Shown here: positions 29,656-38,410 of the stretch, piece after piece
How the letters are laid out: each line of letters opens with the position of its first letter
Position numbering within the stretch: position 1 is the stretch's first letter
Assembly: GCA_038212445.1 (NCBI GenBank)
Contig: JBBQUM010000003.1
Span: 124,001 to 188,000 of the forward strand
Direction: 5' to 3'
Length of the DNA: 64,000 nucleotides
DNA from: TMP-7 sp038212445
GTDB taxonomy: Bacteria > Acidobacteriota > Terriglobia > Bryobacterales > Bryobacteraceae
Notes under the pieces: model-generated
The model's input: only the letters and a program-made list of their open reading frames with translations
Told to the model about the DNA's origin: nothing
Databases searched by the model: none
Position numbers and translations under genes: made by a program

Positions 29656-30537
29656 CTAGCCAGCGGTAACTTCACTGACGATGTCGAGGAAGGCGCGGAG
29701 CACGGGAGGCGCTTCCTCATCTCTCCAAGCCAGCGCCAGCGCGACCTTGGGAGCCGGCTCTTTGAGGCGGCGATAAACAAGCCCGCGACGGCGCAGATTT
29801 TGCATCGACTCGGGCACCAGCGCGACACCCATTCCGGCGGCTACGAGGCTGACGATGGTATGCATCTGCGCCTCGATGACGATGTTGGGCGAGAAGCCGG
29901 CCTTTTGGCAGGCGCCCAGAATGCTGTCGTAGATGTTCGGCGCCAGGACACGCGGGAAGAGGATGAAGCGCTCTCCAGCGAGCGTTTTGAGCGCGATTTC
30001 GGAGGAACGCGCCGCCGGATGGCTGCCGCGCATGGCCACCAGCCAGTTCTCCTTGAGGATGGTACGGACCACGAGGTCGTGTGAATCGATGGGAGGGCGC
30101 AGAATGCTGACGTCGAGATTATTGGTGCGCAGCATGTCGCCGTGGCGCGACACTGGCATTTCGTGTAGTTCAAGGTGGACGGCGGGGTAGCGGTCGCGAA
30201 AGACGCGCACGATGTCGGGGAAGACGCCGTAGAGGGCGGAGGTGACGAAGCCGATGGCGAGGCGTCCGATTTCGCCGCGGTCGGCTTCACGTGCGACTCG
30301 GGTAGCGTCTTCGGCTGCCTTCAGGGAGGCACGTGCTCGTTCGAGGAACACGGTTCCTGCTTCGGTAAGTGACACGTGCCGGCGATTGCGCTCCAGGAGT
30401 CGAACGCCGATTTCGTCCTCCAACTTGCGGATCTGTTGGGAGAGTGCCGGTTGGGCGATTTTAAGGCGCGCCGCAGCCCGGCGAAAGTTCAATTCCTCGG
30501 CAGCGGCGACAAAATAGCGTAGGTGACGAAGTTCCAT
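29656..30537 (-). CDS. LysR-type transcriptional regulator
   Basis: 293 residues. The N-terminal winged helix-turn-helix (MELRHLRYFVAAAEELNFRR, then RLKIAQPALSQQIRKLEDEI) is canonical. The C-terminal inducer-binding domain has IGRLAIGFVTSALYGVFPDI and a GMGVALVPES motif; the ending resembles regulators of the CynR/BenM subgroup. It is divergent from the RND efflux genes, with 88 bases between starts that hold a perfect 19-bp inverted repeat. It therefore very probably controls the pump genes and itself. The inducer is unknown. Confidence 0.95.
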   Translation of the reverse strand: MELRHLRYFVAAAEELNFRRAAARLKIAQPALSQQIRKLEDEIGVRLLERNRRHVSLTEAGTVFLERARASLKAAEDATRVAREADRGEIGRLAIGFVTSALYGVFPDIVRVFRDRYPAVHLELHEMPVSRHGDMLRTNNLDVSILRPPIDSHDLVVRTILKENWLVAMRGSHPAARSSEIALKTLAGERFILFPRVLAPNIYDSILGACQKAGFSPNIVIEAQMHTIVSLVAAGMGVALVPESMQNLRRRGLVYRRLKEPAPKVALALAWRDEEAPPVLRAFLDIVSEVTAG

Positions 30538-30540
30538 TGC

Positions 30541-30559
30541 TGATAACCCAGGCTTATCA
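30541..30559. promoter_or_regulatory. Likely LysR-regulator operator
   Basis: TGATAACCCAGGCTTATCA is a perfect inverted repeat of TGATAA around seven bases and contains the T-N11-A pattern bound by LysR-type proteins. It lies three bases upstream of the regulator's start codon and 66 bases upstream of the RND gene, the position expected for autoregulation plus control of the divergent operon. Confidence 0.65.
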
Positions 30560-30625
30560 GTTAATCATCCCACGCAATAAGGAACTTATAAGAAGATAGG
30601 TTTAGCTCGCTGGTATCCCGACCGT

Positions 30626-33600
30626 ATGTGGATTGTACGTCTCGCCCTAAGCCGTCCTTATACTTTTGTCGTCATGTCGCTGGTGATTGCGCTCCTCGGC
30701 GGCGTCGCCATCCTGCGCATGCCGACAGACATTTTCCCGGAAATCAACATTCCCGTGGCGAGTGTTATTTACACCTTCAACGGCATTCCGCCGGAAGAAA
30801 TGGCGACGCGCATCATGACGATCGCCGAGCGCGGTTACACGACGTCGGTGGCGGATATCGAGCACATGGAAGGTCAGGCGTACTCCGGGCTGAGCCTGAT
30901 CAAGATGTACTTCCATCCGGACGCCAAGATCGAGGCTGCGGTGGCTCAATTGGGCGCGACGTCGCAATCCGCGCTGCGCGTGATGCCGACTGGCGTCTTT
31001 CCGCCGATCATCCTGCGATATAACGCGGCCAGCGTGCCGATTCTACAGCTCTCGATGTCCAGCGACACGCTCAGTGAGCAGGAGCTTTTCGACTACGGCG
31101 TCAATTTTCTGCGCACACAGCTTGCCAACGTGCAGGGCGCCAGCGTCCCACTGCCCTACGGCGGACGGTCGAAGCAGATCATGGTGGACATTGACCCGAA
31201 AGCGCTCTTTGCGCACAATCTGTCGGCCACCGACATCGTGACGGCGATCAATCAGCAAAGTCTGATTCTGCCGGCGGGGAACGCCAAGATCGGGCAGCAG
31301 GAATTTACGGTGAGGTTGAACGCGTCCACCGATACCATCGACGCGATGAACAAGCTGCCAGTGAAGCAGAACCCGGATGGCTCGACGTTGATGATTCGGG
31401 ATATCGCTCATGTGCGTGACGGTTTCGCTGTGCAGGGCAACGTGGTACGTGAGAACGGAAAGCGATCTGTACTGCTGACGATTCTGAAGACGGGAAGCAC
31501 ATCGACGCTCGACATTGTGAAGCGCGTGAAACTGGCGCTGCCGCGCATACTCGCGACGTTGCCGCCTGAGTTGAATGTCCGGTATTTGTTCGACCAGTCG
31601 CTCTTTGTCAGCGCCGCCATCAACGGCGTAGTAAGGGAAGCGATTTCGGCAGCTGTGCTCACGGGGTTGATGATTTTGTTGTTTCTCGGCTCATGGCGCA
31701 GCACACTGATCGTCTGCATCTCGATCCCGCTGTCGATTCTAGCTTCGCTGGCCATCATGAATTTCATGGGCCAGACCATCAATGTCATGACGCTGGGAGG
31801 GCTGGCGCTGGCTGTCGGCATCCTGGTGGACGACGCCACAGTGGAAATCGAGAACATCCATCGCAATCTGGCGATGCAAAAGCCCATTATGATCGCGATT
31901 CTGGATGGCGCTCAGCAAATCGCTGTTCCCGCGTTCGTTTCGACGCTCTGCATCTGCATCGTGTTTGTCCCGGTGATCTTTTTGAGCGGCGCGGCACGAT
32001 ACCTGTTTACGCCGCTGGCGCTGGCTGTGGTGCTGGCCATGCAGGCTTCGTACCTGCTATCGCGAACACTCGTCCCAACCATGGTGAAGTACCTGATAGG
32101 GGCGGAGGTGGAACGCTACAGGGTGCCGGAAGGTGAGGAAGAGCCGCATGCCGGCGGCGGATTTTTCTGGTCGATTCACCACCATTTCCACGTGGGATTT
32201 GAGCGTCTGCGGCAGTTATATCGAGGTGTGCTTGAGGCCTCGCTGTCCAATCGTAAGCTGGTGGCTGCCTGCTTCTTCCTGCTGTTTGCGGGCTGCGCCG
32301 GCCTGATTCCATTTATCGGCACCGACTTTTTCCCTTACGTGGATGCGGGTCAGATCCGGTTGCACGTGCGAGCGCCAGGGGGCACCCGGATTGAGGAGAC
32401 CGAGCAGAAGTTCGCGCAGGTTGAGAAAACCATCCGGCGCGTCATCCCCAAGGAAGAGTTGAAGCAGATTCTGGATAACATCGGGCTGCCGTTTGGCGGA
32501 ATTAACCTCGCGTTCAGCGATTCGGCGACGATCGGGTCATTTGACGGCGAGATCCTGGTGTCGCTGGATCCGGAGAAGCATGGGCCTACCAACGATTATG
32601 TCCGCACCCTGCGTCACGAGCTCAATAAGAACCACCCGGAGCTGACTTTCTTTTTCCAGCCGGCTGATATTGTTGGCCAGATCTTGAACTTCGGGCTACC
32701 GTCGCCGATCGATATCCAGGTGATTGGACCGGTTCGCAATAACATCGCGAACTACAACCTGGCCAAGCTCATTGAGAGCCGTGTGAGCAAGATACCGGGT
32801 GCAGTGGATGTCCACCTTCACCAGGTGATTGATTCCCCTGAATTACGCGTGAAAGTGGATCGTACGCGCGCCAGCGATGCCGGACTGACGCAGCGCGACG
32901 TGGCGAACTCGATGCTGATTTCGCTGAGTTCGAGCAATCAGGTAGCTCCTAATTTCTGGCTGAATCCGGCGAACGGCGTGCAGTATTCGATAGCCGTTCA
33001 AACGCCGGAGCAAAAGATGGATTCGACGGCCGCGATTCTGTCCACGCCGGTGCACGGCGCGAACTCGACGCAGCTTCTGAGCAACGTCGCCTCAATAGGC
33101 CGGGGCGTCAACGCGGCAGTGATCAATCACTACAATGTCCAGCCGACCTTTGATATTTACGCGAACGTGCAGGATCGCGATCTTGGCTCGGTGGCCGCCC
33201 AAGTGGACAAAATTGTGAACGACGCTCAAAGCAAGCTGCCGCGCGGCAGCACGCTCGAGGTGCGGGGACAGGTAAAGACCATGCGGACCTCGTTTCTGGG
33301 TCTTGGTCTGGGGCTGATTTTCGCGATCCTGCTGGTGTATTTCGTGATGGTGGTGAACTTTCAGAGCTGGCTGGATCCATTCATCATCCTAATGGCGGTG
33401 CCGGGCGCACTAGCTGGAATTCTGGTTATGCTGGCGGTTACCGGTACGACGATCAATGTGCCGTCGTTGATGGGCGCCATCATGAGCATCGGCGTCGCCA
33501 CCGCGAATTCGATCCTTCTGGTTACGTTTGCGAACGATCTCCGGCGCGAGGGCTACAATCAGGTTCAAGCCGCGCTGGAGTCTGGCTACACCCGGCTACG

Positions 33601-33829
33601 GCCGGTGGTTATGACTGCGCTGGCCATGGTGATTGGTATGTTGCCCATGGCGCTCGGTCTCGGCGAAGGCGGCGAGCAGAACGCGCCTCTCGGCCGTGCT
33701 GTTATCGGTGGTCTGCTGATGGCCACGTTTGCCACGCTGTTCCTCGTCCCCGTCGTTTACAGCGTTCTCCGCAAGAAGCCGCCCAAGGATTACGAGATGC
33801 TGTCGGACAGTCTCGTAGGGGAAAGCTAA
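30626..33829 (+). CDS. RND efflux transporter, inner-membrane permease
   Basis: 1067 residues, full length for the AcrB/MexB/CzcA superfamily. Twelve membrane helices with two large periplasmic loops are evident. TM4 carries the proton-relay pair in GILVDDATVEIENIHR. The N-terminus (MWIVRLALSRPYTFVVMSLV) and the VSTLCICIVFVPVIFLSGAA segment are typical of the hydrophobe/amphiphile-type or 'HME-like' acidobacterial pumps. It exports a hydrophobic compound by proton antiport in a complex with the next gene's adaptor and an outer-membrane channel, which is not encoded here. The substrate cannot be told from sequence. The stop is one base before the adaptor start. Confidence 0.95.
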   Translation: MWIVRLALSRPYTFVVMSLVIALLGGVAILRMPTDIFPEINIPVASVIYTFNGIPPEEMATRIMTIAERGYTTSVADIEHMEGQAYSGLSLIKMYFHPDAKIEAAVAQLGATSQSALRVMPTGVFPPIILRYNAASVPILQLSMSSDTLSEQELFDYGVNFLRTQLANVQGASVPLPYGGRSKQIMVDIDPKALFAHNLSATDIVTAINQQSLILPAGNAKIGQQEFTVRLNASTDTIDAMNKLPVKQNPDGSTLMIRDIAHVRDGFAVQGNVVRENGKRSVLLTILKTGSTSTLDIVKRVKLALPRILATLPPELNVRYLFDQSLFVSAAINGVVREAISAAVLTGLMILLFLGSWRSTLIVCISIPLSILASLAIMNFMGQTINVMTLGGLALAVGILVDDATVEIENIHRNLAMQKPIMIAILDGAQQIAVPAFVSTLCICIVFVPVIFLSGAARYLFTPLALAVVLAMQASYLLSRTLVPTMVKYLIGAEVERYRVPEGEEEPHAGGGFFWSIHHHFHVGFERLRQLYRGVLEASLSNRKLVAACFFLLFAGCAGLIPFIGTDFFPYVDAGQIRLHVRAPGGTRIEETEQKFAQVEKTIRRVIPKEELKQILDNIGLPFGGINLAFSDSATIGSFDGEILVSLDPEKHGPTNDYVRTLRHELNKNHPELTFFFQPADIVGQILNFGLPSPIDIQVIGPVRNNIANYNLAKLIESRVSKIPGAVDVHLHQVIDSPELRVKVDRTRASDAGLTQRDVANSMLISLSSSNQVAPNFWLNPANGVQYSIAVQTPEQKMDSTAAILSTPVHGANSTQLLSNVASIGRGVNAAVINHYNVQPTFDIYANVQDRDLGSVAAQVDKIVNDAQSKLPRGSTLEVRGQVKTMRTSFLGLGLGLIFAILLVYFVMVVNFQSWLDPFIILMAVPGALAGILVMLAVTGTTINVPSLMGAIMSIGVATANSILLVTFANDLRREGYNQVQAALESGYTRLRPVVMTALAMVIGMLPMALGLGEGGEQNAPLGRAVIGGLLMATFATLFLVPVVYSVLRKKPPKDYEMLSDSLVGES

Positions 33830-33830
33830 A

Positions 33831-35099
33831 ATGCCTACATTGGCCAGTGAAACAAGAGTCGCCAAGAAATCGGGAGGCGTGGCGCGCGTGCTTGGGCTGT
33901 TTGCCCTGCTCGCGCTGATGGTAGTTGCCGCAGTAGTCTTCGGGCTGCTTCCCAGATTGTCGCGCCAGAAGCAGTTTCTGGCGGAAGCGTCGACGGATAT
34001 TGACCGTCTGCCATCTGTGAGCGTGGTTCCGGTGACCCGGGCCGCATCCAAGAGCGACCTGGAATTGCCGGGTACGCTACTGGCGATGAACGAGGCCCCG
34101 CTGTACGCCCGCGTGGACGGCTACATCAAATCGCGCTTTGTTGATATTGGCGTGAAGGTGAAAAAGGGCCAGTTGATGGCCGAACTGGATACGCCGGAGC
34201 TTGACCAACAGATCCGGCAAGCCGAGGCTGCCATTGCACAGTCGCAAGCCACGGTGAAGCAGCAGGACGCTGGTGTCAGGCAGGCAAAGGCCAATTCGCA
34301 ACTGGCATCAATTACCGCCGGACGCACTCGCAAGCTGGCTGATGAAGGCGTGCTGTCCAAGCAGGAGTTGGACAATGCGTCGGCCATTTTGGAGGCTCGC
34401 GAGGCGGATGTGGCCGCGGCCGAGGCGAATGTGAACGCCGCCAAGAGCGCGGTAAATTCCAACGAAGCCAATCTGCAGCGGCTGCGCGAAACGAAGGCGT
34501 TTGCGCGAATCATTGCGCCGTTTGACGGCTTTGTAACTTTTCGAAGTCCCGATGTCGGATCCCTGATTACCTCGGGAAACGGGAATCCGAAGAGCGAGAT
34601 GTTCCGGGTGGCGGATCTCGATCCAATGCGTATTTTCGTCAGCGTCCCGCAGGGTTTTATCCCGCAGGTGCAGGCCACGGCGGGCAGCCGCGCGGAACTT
34701 ACGGTGGAGCAACTTCCCGGGCGCATTTTCAACGCCGAGGTGCGACGCTCGAACGCGGCGCTGGATCCTGCGTCGCGAACGATGCTGACGGTCCTGTACA
34801 TTGCGAATCCGAAGTCGGAGCTCTTGCCGGGGATGTTCGGCCAAGTGCGCTTTCACGTGGGGGATGCCACGCGGCGGCTTATTCTACCAGGCGATGCGCT
34901 CATTGGACGGTCGGACGGGCGGTACGTTGCGGTCGCGACACCTGACGGCACGGTGCACTTCCACAAGATTGAAGTTGGCCGCGACCTCGGGTCGACGATG
35001 GAGGTCTACTCGGGGGTGAACGAAGGCGACCTGGTTATCGCCAATCCCACCGACGAGATTCGCGAGAACGTCAAGGTTACGATCCGCAACAAGAAGTAG
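33831..35099 (+). CDS. RND efflux periplasmic adaptor (membrane fusion protein)
   Basis: 422 residues. An N-terminal membrane anchor lies at residues 20-45. The barrel-sandwich and lipoyl halves surround an alpha-helical hairpin rich in Ala/Gln/Glu (QQIRQAEAAIAQSQATVKQ, then EADVAAAEANVNAAKSAVNS), and a beta-barrel domain follows (TFRSPDVGSLITSGNG, then LPGMFGQVRFHV). It couples the inner-membrane RND permease to an outer-membrane channel. It starts one base after the permease stop. No TolC-type gene follows, so the pump must use a channel encoded elsewhere. Confidence 0.93.
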   Translation: MPTLASETRVAKKSGGVARVLGLFALLALMVVAAVVFGLLPRLSRQKQFLAEASTDIDRLPSVSVVPVTRAASKSDLELPGTLLAMNEAPLYARVDGYIKSRFVDIGVKVKKGQLMAELDTPELDQQIRQAEAAIAQSQATVKQQDAGVRQAKANSQLASITAGRTRKLADEGVLSKQELDNASAILEAREADVAAAEANVNAAKSAVNSNEANLQRLRETKAFARIIAPFDGFVTFRSPDVGSLITSGNGNPKSEMFRVADLDPMRIFVSVPQGFIPQVQATAGSRAELTVEQLPGRIFNAEVRRSNAALDPASRTMLTVLYIANPKSELLPGMFGQVRFHVGDATRRLILPGDALIGRSDGRYVAVATPDGTVHFHKIEVGRDLGSTMEVYSGVNEGDLVIANPTDEIRENVKVTIRNKK

Positions 35100-35120
35100 C
35101 CGCCGCGATATAGTATCTGA

Positions 35121-35438
35121 ATGAACTCTCTTACCGCAGCCGCCCTCATAGGGGCATTTGGCCTGGTATCCGTCGCAGCGGAAATGCCTACCGCCGGCAC
35201 CTGGAAGTTAAACCGGCAGGCTTCGTCAACCAATGCGTGTCCAGCGGATGCGGTTCGCAACGAGACTCTGACGATTCCCGCTGATATCGCCAAAGCTTCC
35301 GTCACCCCGCGTTTGCGCACAGGGCCAACGGCTGCCGCGCACATTCCGATGCTTTTCGATTCAAGGGACGACGGCAAGACCTTGGTTGCCACCACGCCGG
35401 CCGCTCCGGCCTGCCGTCTCGTCTACGAAAAGCAATAG
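35121..35438 (+). CDS. Small secreted protein of unknown function
   Basis: 105 residues with a signal peptide (AAALIGAFGLVSVAA). The mature part is about 85 residues with two cysteines (CPADAVR and ACRLVYEKQ, likely one disulfide) and a GTWKLN start reminiscent of lipocalin-like or DUF-type small beta proteins. I do not recognise the family. It starts 21 bases after the pump adaptor and could be the third gene of that operon. Confidence 0.6.
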   Translation: MNSLTAAALIGAFGLVSVAAEMPTAGTWKLNRQASSTNACPADAVRNETLTIPADIAKASVTPRLRTGPTAAAHIPMLFDSRDDGKTLVATTPAAPACRLVYEKQ

Positions 35439-35569
35439 TGCGGCATTCGCTGTCCCCACTCTCGATCCCGACATAGAATGTTAGAGGGTGGATCGCTCCC
35501 TGTTTGGTAGCCGTCCACCGGCGAGCCGCTCAGCGATTCTGTTGAGTCCGGCACCGCCGACACATTCAT

Positions 35570-36721
35570 ATGAAGCCATCACAAACTCCTAATAACCCCT
35601 GTTTCTCGTCCGGGCCTTGTGCGAAGCGACCCGGTTGGTCGCTCGATGCTTTGAAGGGAGCGGCGGTAGGACGGTCGCACCGCGCCAAGATTGGCAAGGC
35701 CAAGCTCGCGGATGTCATCACGCGCAGCAAGAGGATTCTCGGCATGCCGGAAGGTTATGTTTTAGGCATCGTTCCCGCATCGGATACCGGCGCCATCGAG
35801 ATGGCCATGTGGTCGATGCTTGGCGAACGCGGCGTGGACGTGTTTTGCTGGGAGAGTTTTGGCAGCGGATGGGCGAGCGAGTGCAAGAGCCAGCTCAAAC
35901 TGAAGGACCTTCGCGTATTCAAGGCGGACTACGGAAAGCTACCTGATCTCAGTCAAGCCGACTGGTCGCACGACGTGATTTTCACCTGGAACGGGACCAC
36001 CTCGGGCGTACGTGTGCCGAACGGCGACTGGATTCCGGATAGCCGTGAAGGACTGGCGATCTGCGACGCAACCTCCGGCGTATTTGCGATGGATATCCCT
36101 TGGAGCAAGATGGATGTCGTCACGTGGAGCTGGCAGAAGGTGCTGGGTGGGGAGGGCGCCCACGGCATGATCGCGCTCAGTCCGCGAGCCATCAAGCGGC
36201 TTGAGACCTTTTCGCCTGACCGGCCGCTGCCGAAGATTTTTGTGATGAGCAAGGGCGGGAAGCTGATCAGCGGTATTTTCGAAGGCGACACCATCAACAC
36301 CCCGTCGATGTTGTGTGTGGAAGACGCGCTCGACGGATTGAAATGGGCGGAAGAGATCGGCGGACTGCCGGGATTGATCAAACGGTCAACCGCGAATCTG
36401 AAGGCGCTTGAGGCGTGGGTTGAGAAATCGGATTGGGCGGTATTTCTGGCCGAGGATCCGGCGATCCGGTCGAGCACCTCAATTTGTCTCACGATTAAAG
36501 ACCCGGCGTTCAAAGCGCTGCCGCCTGACGATCAGGCGAAACATGCGAAGTCCATGGTTTCGATGCTGGACAAGGCGGGTGCCGCCTACGACATTGGATA
36601 TTATCGCGACGCACCTGTTGGTCTGAGAATCTGGGGCGGCGCCACGGTAGAGACGTCGGATATCAACTCGCTGCTGCCGTGGCTCGACTGGGCTTACGCG
36701 GAAGTGAAAGCTACCTTCTGA
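35570..36721 (+). CDS. serC: Phosphoserine aminotransferase
   Basis: 383 residues. It converts 3-phosphohydroxypyruvate and glutamate to phosphoserine in serine synthesis (and serves pyridoxal phosphate synthesis in some bacteria). Motifs are NPCFSSGPCAKRPGW at the start, the PLP lysine in TWSWQKVLGGEGAHGM, CDATSGVFAMDIPW, and NTPSMLCVEDALDGLKWAEE. The sequence is of the alphaproteobacterial/Methanosarcina SerC type, not the E. coli type. No serA or serB lies nearby. A 130-base gap precedes it and should hold its promoter. Its 3' 243 bases overlap a minus-strand frame. Confidence 0.95.
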   Translation: MKPSQTPNNPCFSSGPCAKRPGWSLDALKGAAVGRSHRAKIGKAKLADVITRSKRILGMPEGYVLGIVPASDTGAIEMAMWSMLGERGVDVFCWESFGSGWASECKSQLKLKDLRVFKADYGKLPDLSQADWSHDVIFTWNGTTSGVRVPNGDWIPDSREGLAICDATSGVFAMDIPWSKMDVVTWSWQKVLGGEGAHGMIALSPRAIKRLETFSPDRPLPKIFVMSKGGKLISGIFEGDTINTPSMLCVEDALDGLKWAEEIGGLPGLIKRSTANLKALEAWVEKSDWAVFLAEDPAIRSSTSICLTIKDPAFKALPPDDQAKHAKSMVSMLDKAGAAYDIGYYRDAPVGLRIWGGATVETSDINSLLPWLDWAYAEVKATF

Positions 36722-37531
36722 TTTCAGTGACTGGTTGCTGGGAGCGATGTCGAGGCGGAAGCTGCCGGCGTCATCGACGATGGTGTAACCCGGCGGCGGC
36801 TGAAACAGCGCCGGGTCAGGTTCTCTCGCGATGATGTTGAGCATTCGCGTGGCAAGCTCGCGGGAAGGCTCTGTCCGCTTTATTGCGAGGAGAACCTTCA
36901 GCCGCTCTGATTTCCAGACTTCAGTGAGGATCACGGTGGAAACCGCAGCGCCAAACGTTCCGGCGGGGTACTTGACGATCATTCTGACCCCTTGCGCCGG
37001 GATACTCTCGATCGTCTGATCGGGCAGGGGCTTGAAGGTGGTTGCCACTGGCTCGACTGAAGGCAAGCCGAGGTTCAGCGTGTCTTCCTGGAATGACAGG
37101 CGGCTCAGGTCCACGGCGGGAAGCGTTGCTCCCGGGGCAAAGTTCGGAGCGATTGGCGCAACCGTGATGCGGTGGACGATTCTGTTGATGACATCGATTA
37201 CGTATTGGTGGCCGCCGACAGGATCGACGATTTGCACGAGTCGCAGGCGCGGATCGGTAGAGTAGTTGCTCATCGTACGCTCCACTCGAGTGCGTCCTTC
37301 ACTGTCCCGGTAGAGCCACTCTTTCGACGTTTTGTTGACGCGGCCGTTATCGGGCAGGATGTTTGCGGTCTCGAAGATCTGCTCCGCCGCAAATGGTGCT
37401 CCGCCAATGCCGGCTCTCACTTTTGCGAAGGGTCCGTTGAACACTGCGTGGTAGTGTGATTCGACGCCACTTTGCGCGTGAAGCCACGGCACCAGGATGA
37501 CGGCGGCGATGAAGACGAAAGCGCCTCGCAT
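36479..37531 (-). CDS. Secreted protein of unknown function, running antisense into serC
   Basis: 350 residues with a signal peptide (GAFVFIAAVILVPWLHAQ). The domain (about 20-265) is a beta-rich, DUF-like periplasmic type with ATTFKPLPDQTIESIPAQG and RELATRMLNIIAREPDPALF, ending near FQPPPGYTIVDDAGSFRLD. This is where related proteins usually end. The frame stays open for another 80 residues inside the convergent serC gene (36479-36721), giving a basic, low-complexity tail. I infer that the native stop was lost or that the tail is not conserved. The coding evidence is good for the first 265 residues only. Confidence 0.65.
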   Translation of the reverse strand: MRGAFVFIAAVILVPWLHAQSGVESHYHAVFNGPFAKVRAGIGGAPFAAEQIFETANILPDNGRVNKTSKEWLYRDSEGRTRVERTMSNYSTDPRLRLVQIVDPVGGHQYVIDVINRIVHRITVAPIAPNFAPGATLPAVDLSRLSFQEDTLNLGLPSVEPVATTFKPLPDQTIESIPAQGVRMIVKYPAGTFGAAVSTVILTEVWKSERLKVLLAIKRTEPSRELATRMLNIIAREPDPALFQPPPGYTIVDDAGSFRLDIAPSNQSLKSEGSFHFRVSPVEPRQQRVDIRRLYRGAAPDSQTNRCVAIISNVVGGTRLVQHRNHGLRMFRLIVRRQRFERRVFNRETN

Positions 37532-37623
37532 GTTTCAGGGCACCAATCAGGTTCATGATCGCGCAATCCCGAGTTGCGCGTGAAGGGTGAAGATGATGTG
37601 ATCGGTGCGGTGATCAGGCACTG

Positions 37624-38406
37624 ATGGAATCAGAAATTCTCTATTCACGCCACGTACGCGGCGACGTTGCGTGGGCCGAAATTACGTTGAACCGGCCCGA
37701 CAAAGGCAACGCATTGAACATGCCGATGTTGGAGCAACTGCGTGCCGCGGCAGATGAGGCCGGCAAGGATCGAGAGGTTCGGGTTGTGGTGATCCGCGCT
37801 CGGGGGCGGTTCTTCTGTACCGGCGGCGACATCGAGGCTTGGGGCGCGCTGCGGCCCCACGAGATGGCGCGCGACTGGATTGCCGGCGGCATAGAGGTGT
37901 TCGATCGCATCGCCGCACTGCCGCAACCGGTGATCGCGCTGCTCTCCGGCCACGCGCTCGGGGGCGGTCTGGAACTGGCGATGGCGGCGGATCTGCGAAT
38001 TGCTTTGAAGACCGCCAAACTGGGAACGCCCGAAGTGACTCTCGGGATGATTTCCGGGTGGATGGGAGTGCGACGGGTGGCTGAGATCGCCGGCGTCGGG
38101 CGGGCGCGGCAGTTGACGCTGCTTGGTCTGCCGATCACTTCCGATCAGGCGATGCAGTGGGGTTTAGTGAACTCGGTGGCCGATGACGCGGACGATCTCG
38201 AACAACAGCTTGGCGTCTGGCTGGACCGGTTGTGCGCTAACGGTCCGATCGCGATGTCGTTAACCAAGGATATTCTCTCCACCATGCACCAAGATCTGAG
38301 CCATCTTCACGCGGGCGCAGTGGCGCAGGCGGCGGGAACAGAAGACTGCAAAGAGGGCGTGCTTGCGTTCCGCGAAAAGCGCAAGCCGGTGTACCGGAAC
38401 CGGTAA
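37624..38406 (+). CDS. Enoyl-CoA hydratase/isomerase family protein
   Basis: 260 residues of the crotonase fold: NRPDKGNALNMPMLEQL, RGRFFCTGGDIEAWG (oxyanion loop region), ALLSGHALGGGLELAMAADL and PEVTLGMISGWMGVRRV. The usual second catalytic Glu of hydratases is not in place (LGMISGW), so the reaction may be isomerase or decarboxylase rather than hydration. It is four bases upstream of a CoA-transferase, so both probably act on the same acyl-CoA. An ATG start at 37624 was used. Confidence 0.92.
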   Translation: MESEILYSRHVRGDVAWAEITLNRPDKGNALNMPMLEQLRAAADEAGKDREVRVVVIRARGRFFCTGGDIEAWGALRPHEMARDWIAGGIEVFDRIAALPQPVIALLSGHALGGGLELAMAADLRIALKTAKLGTPEVTLGMISGWMGVRRVAEIAGVGRARQLTLLGLPITSDQAMQWGLVNSVADDADDLEQQLGVWLDRLCANGPIAMSLTKDILSTMHQDLSHLHAGAVAQAAGTEDCKEGVLAFREKRKPVYRNR

Positions 38407-38410
38407 CAGG

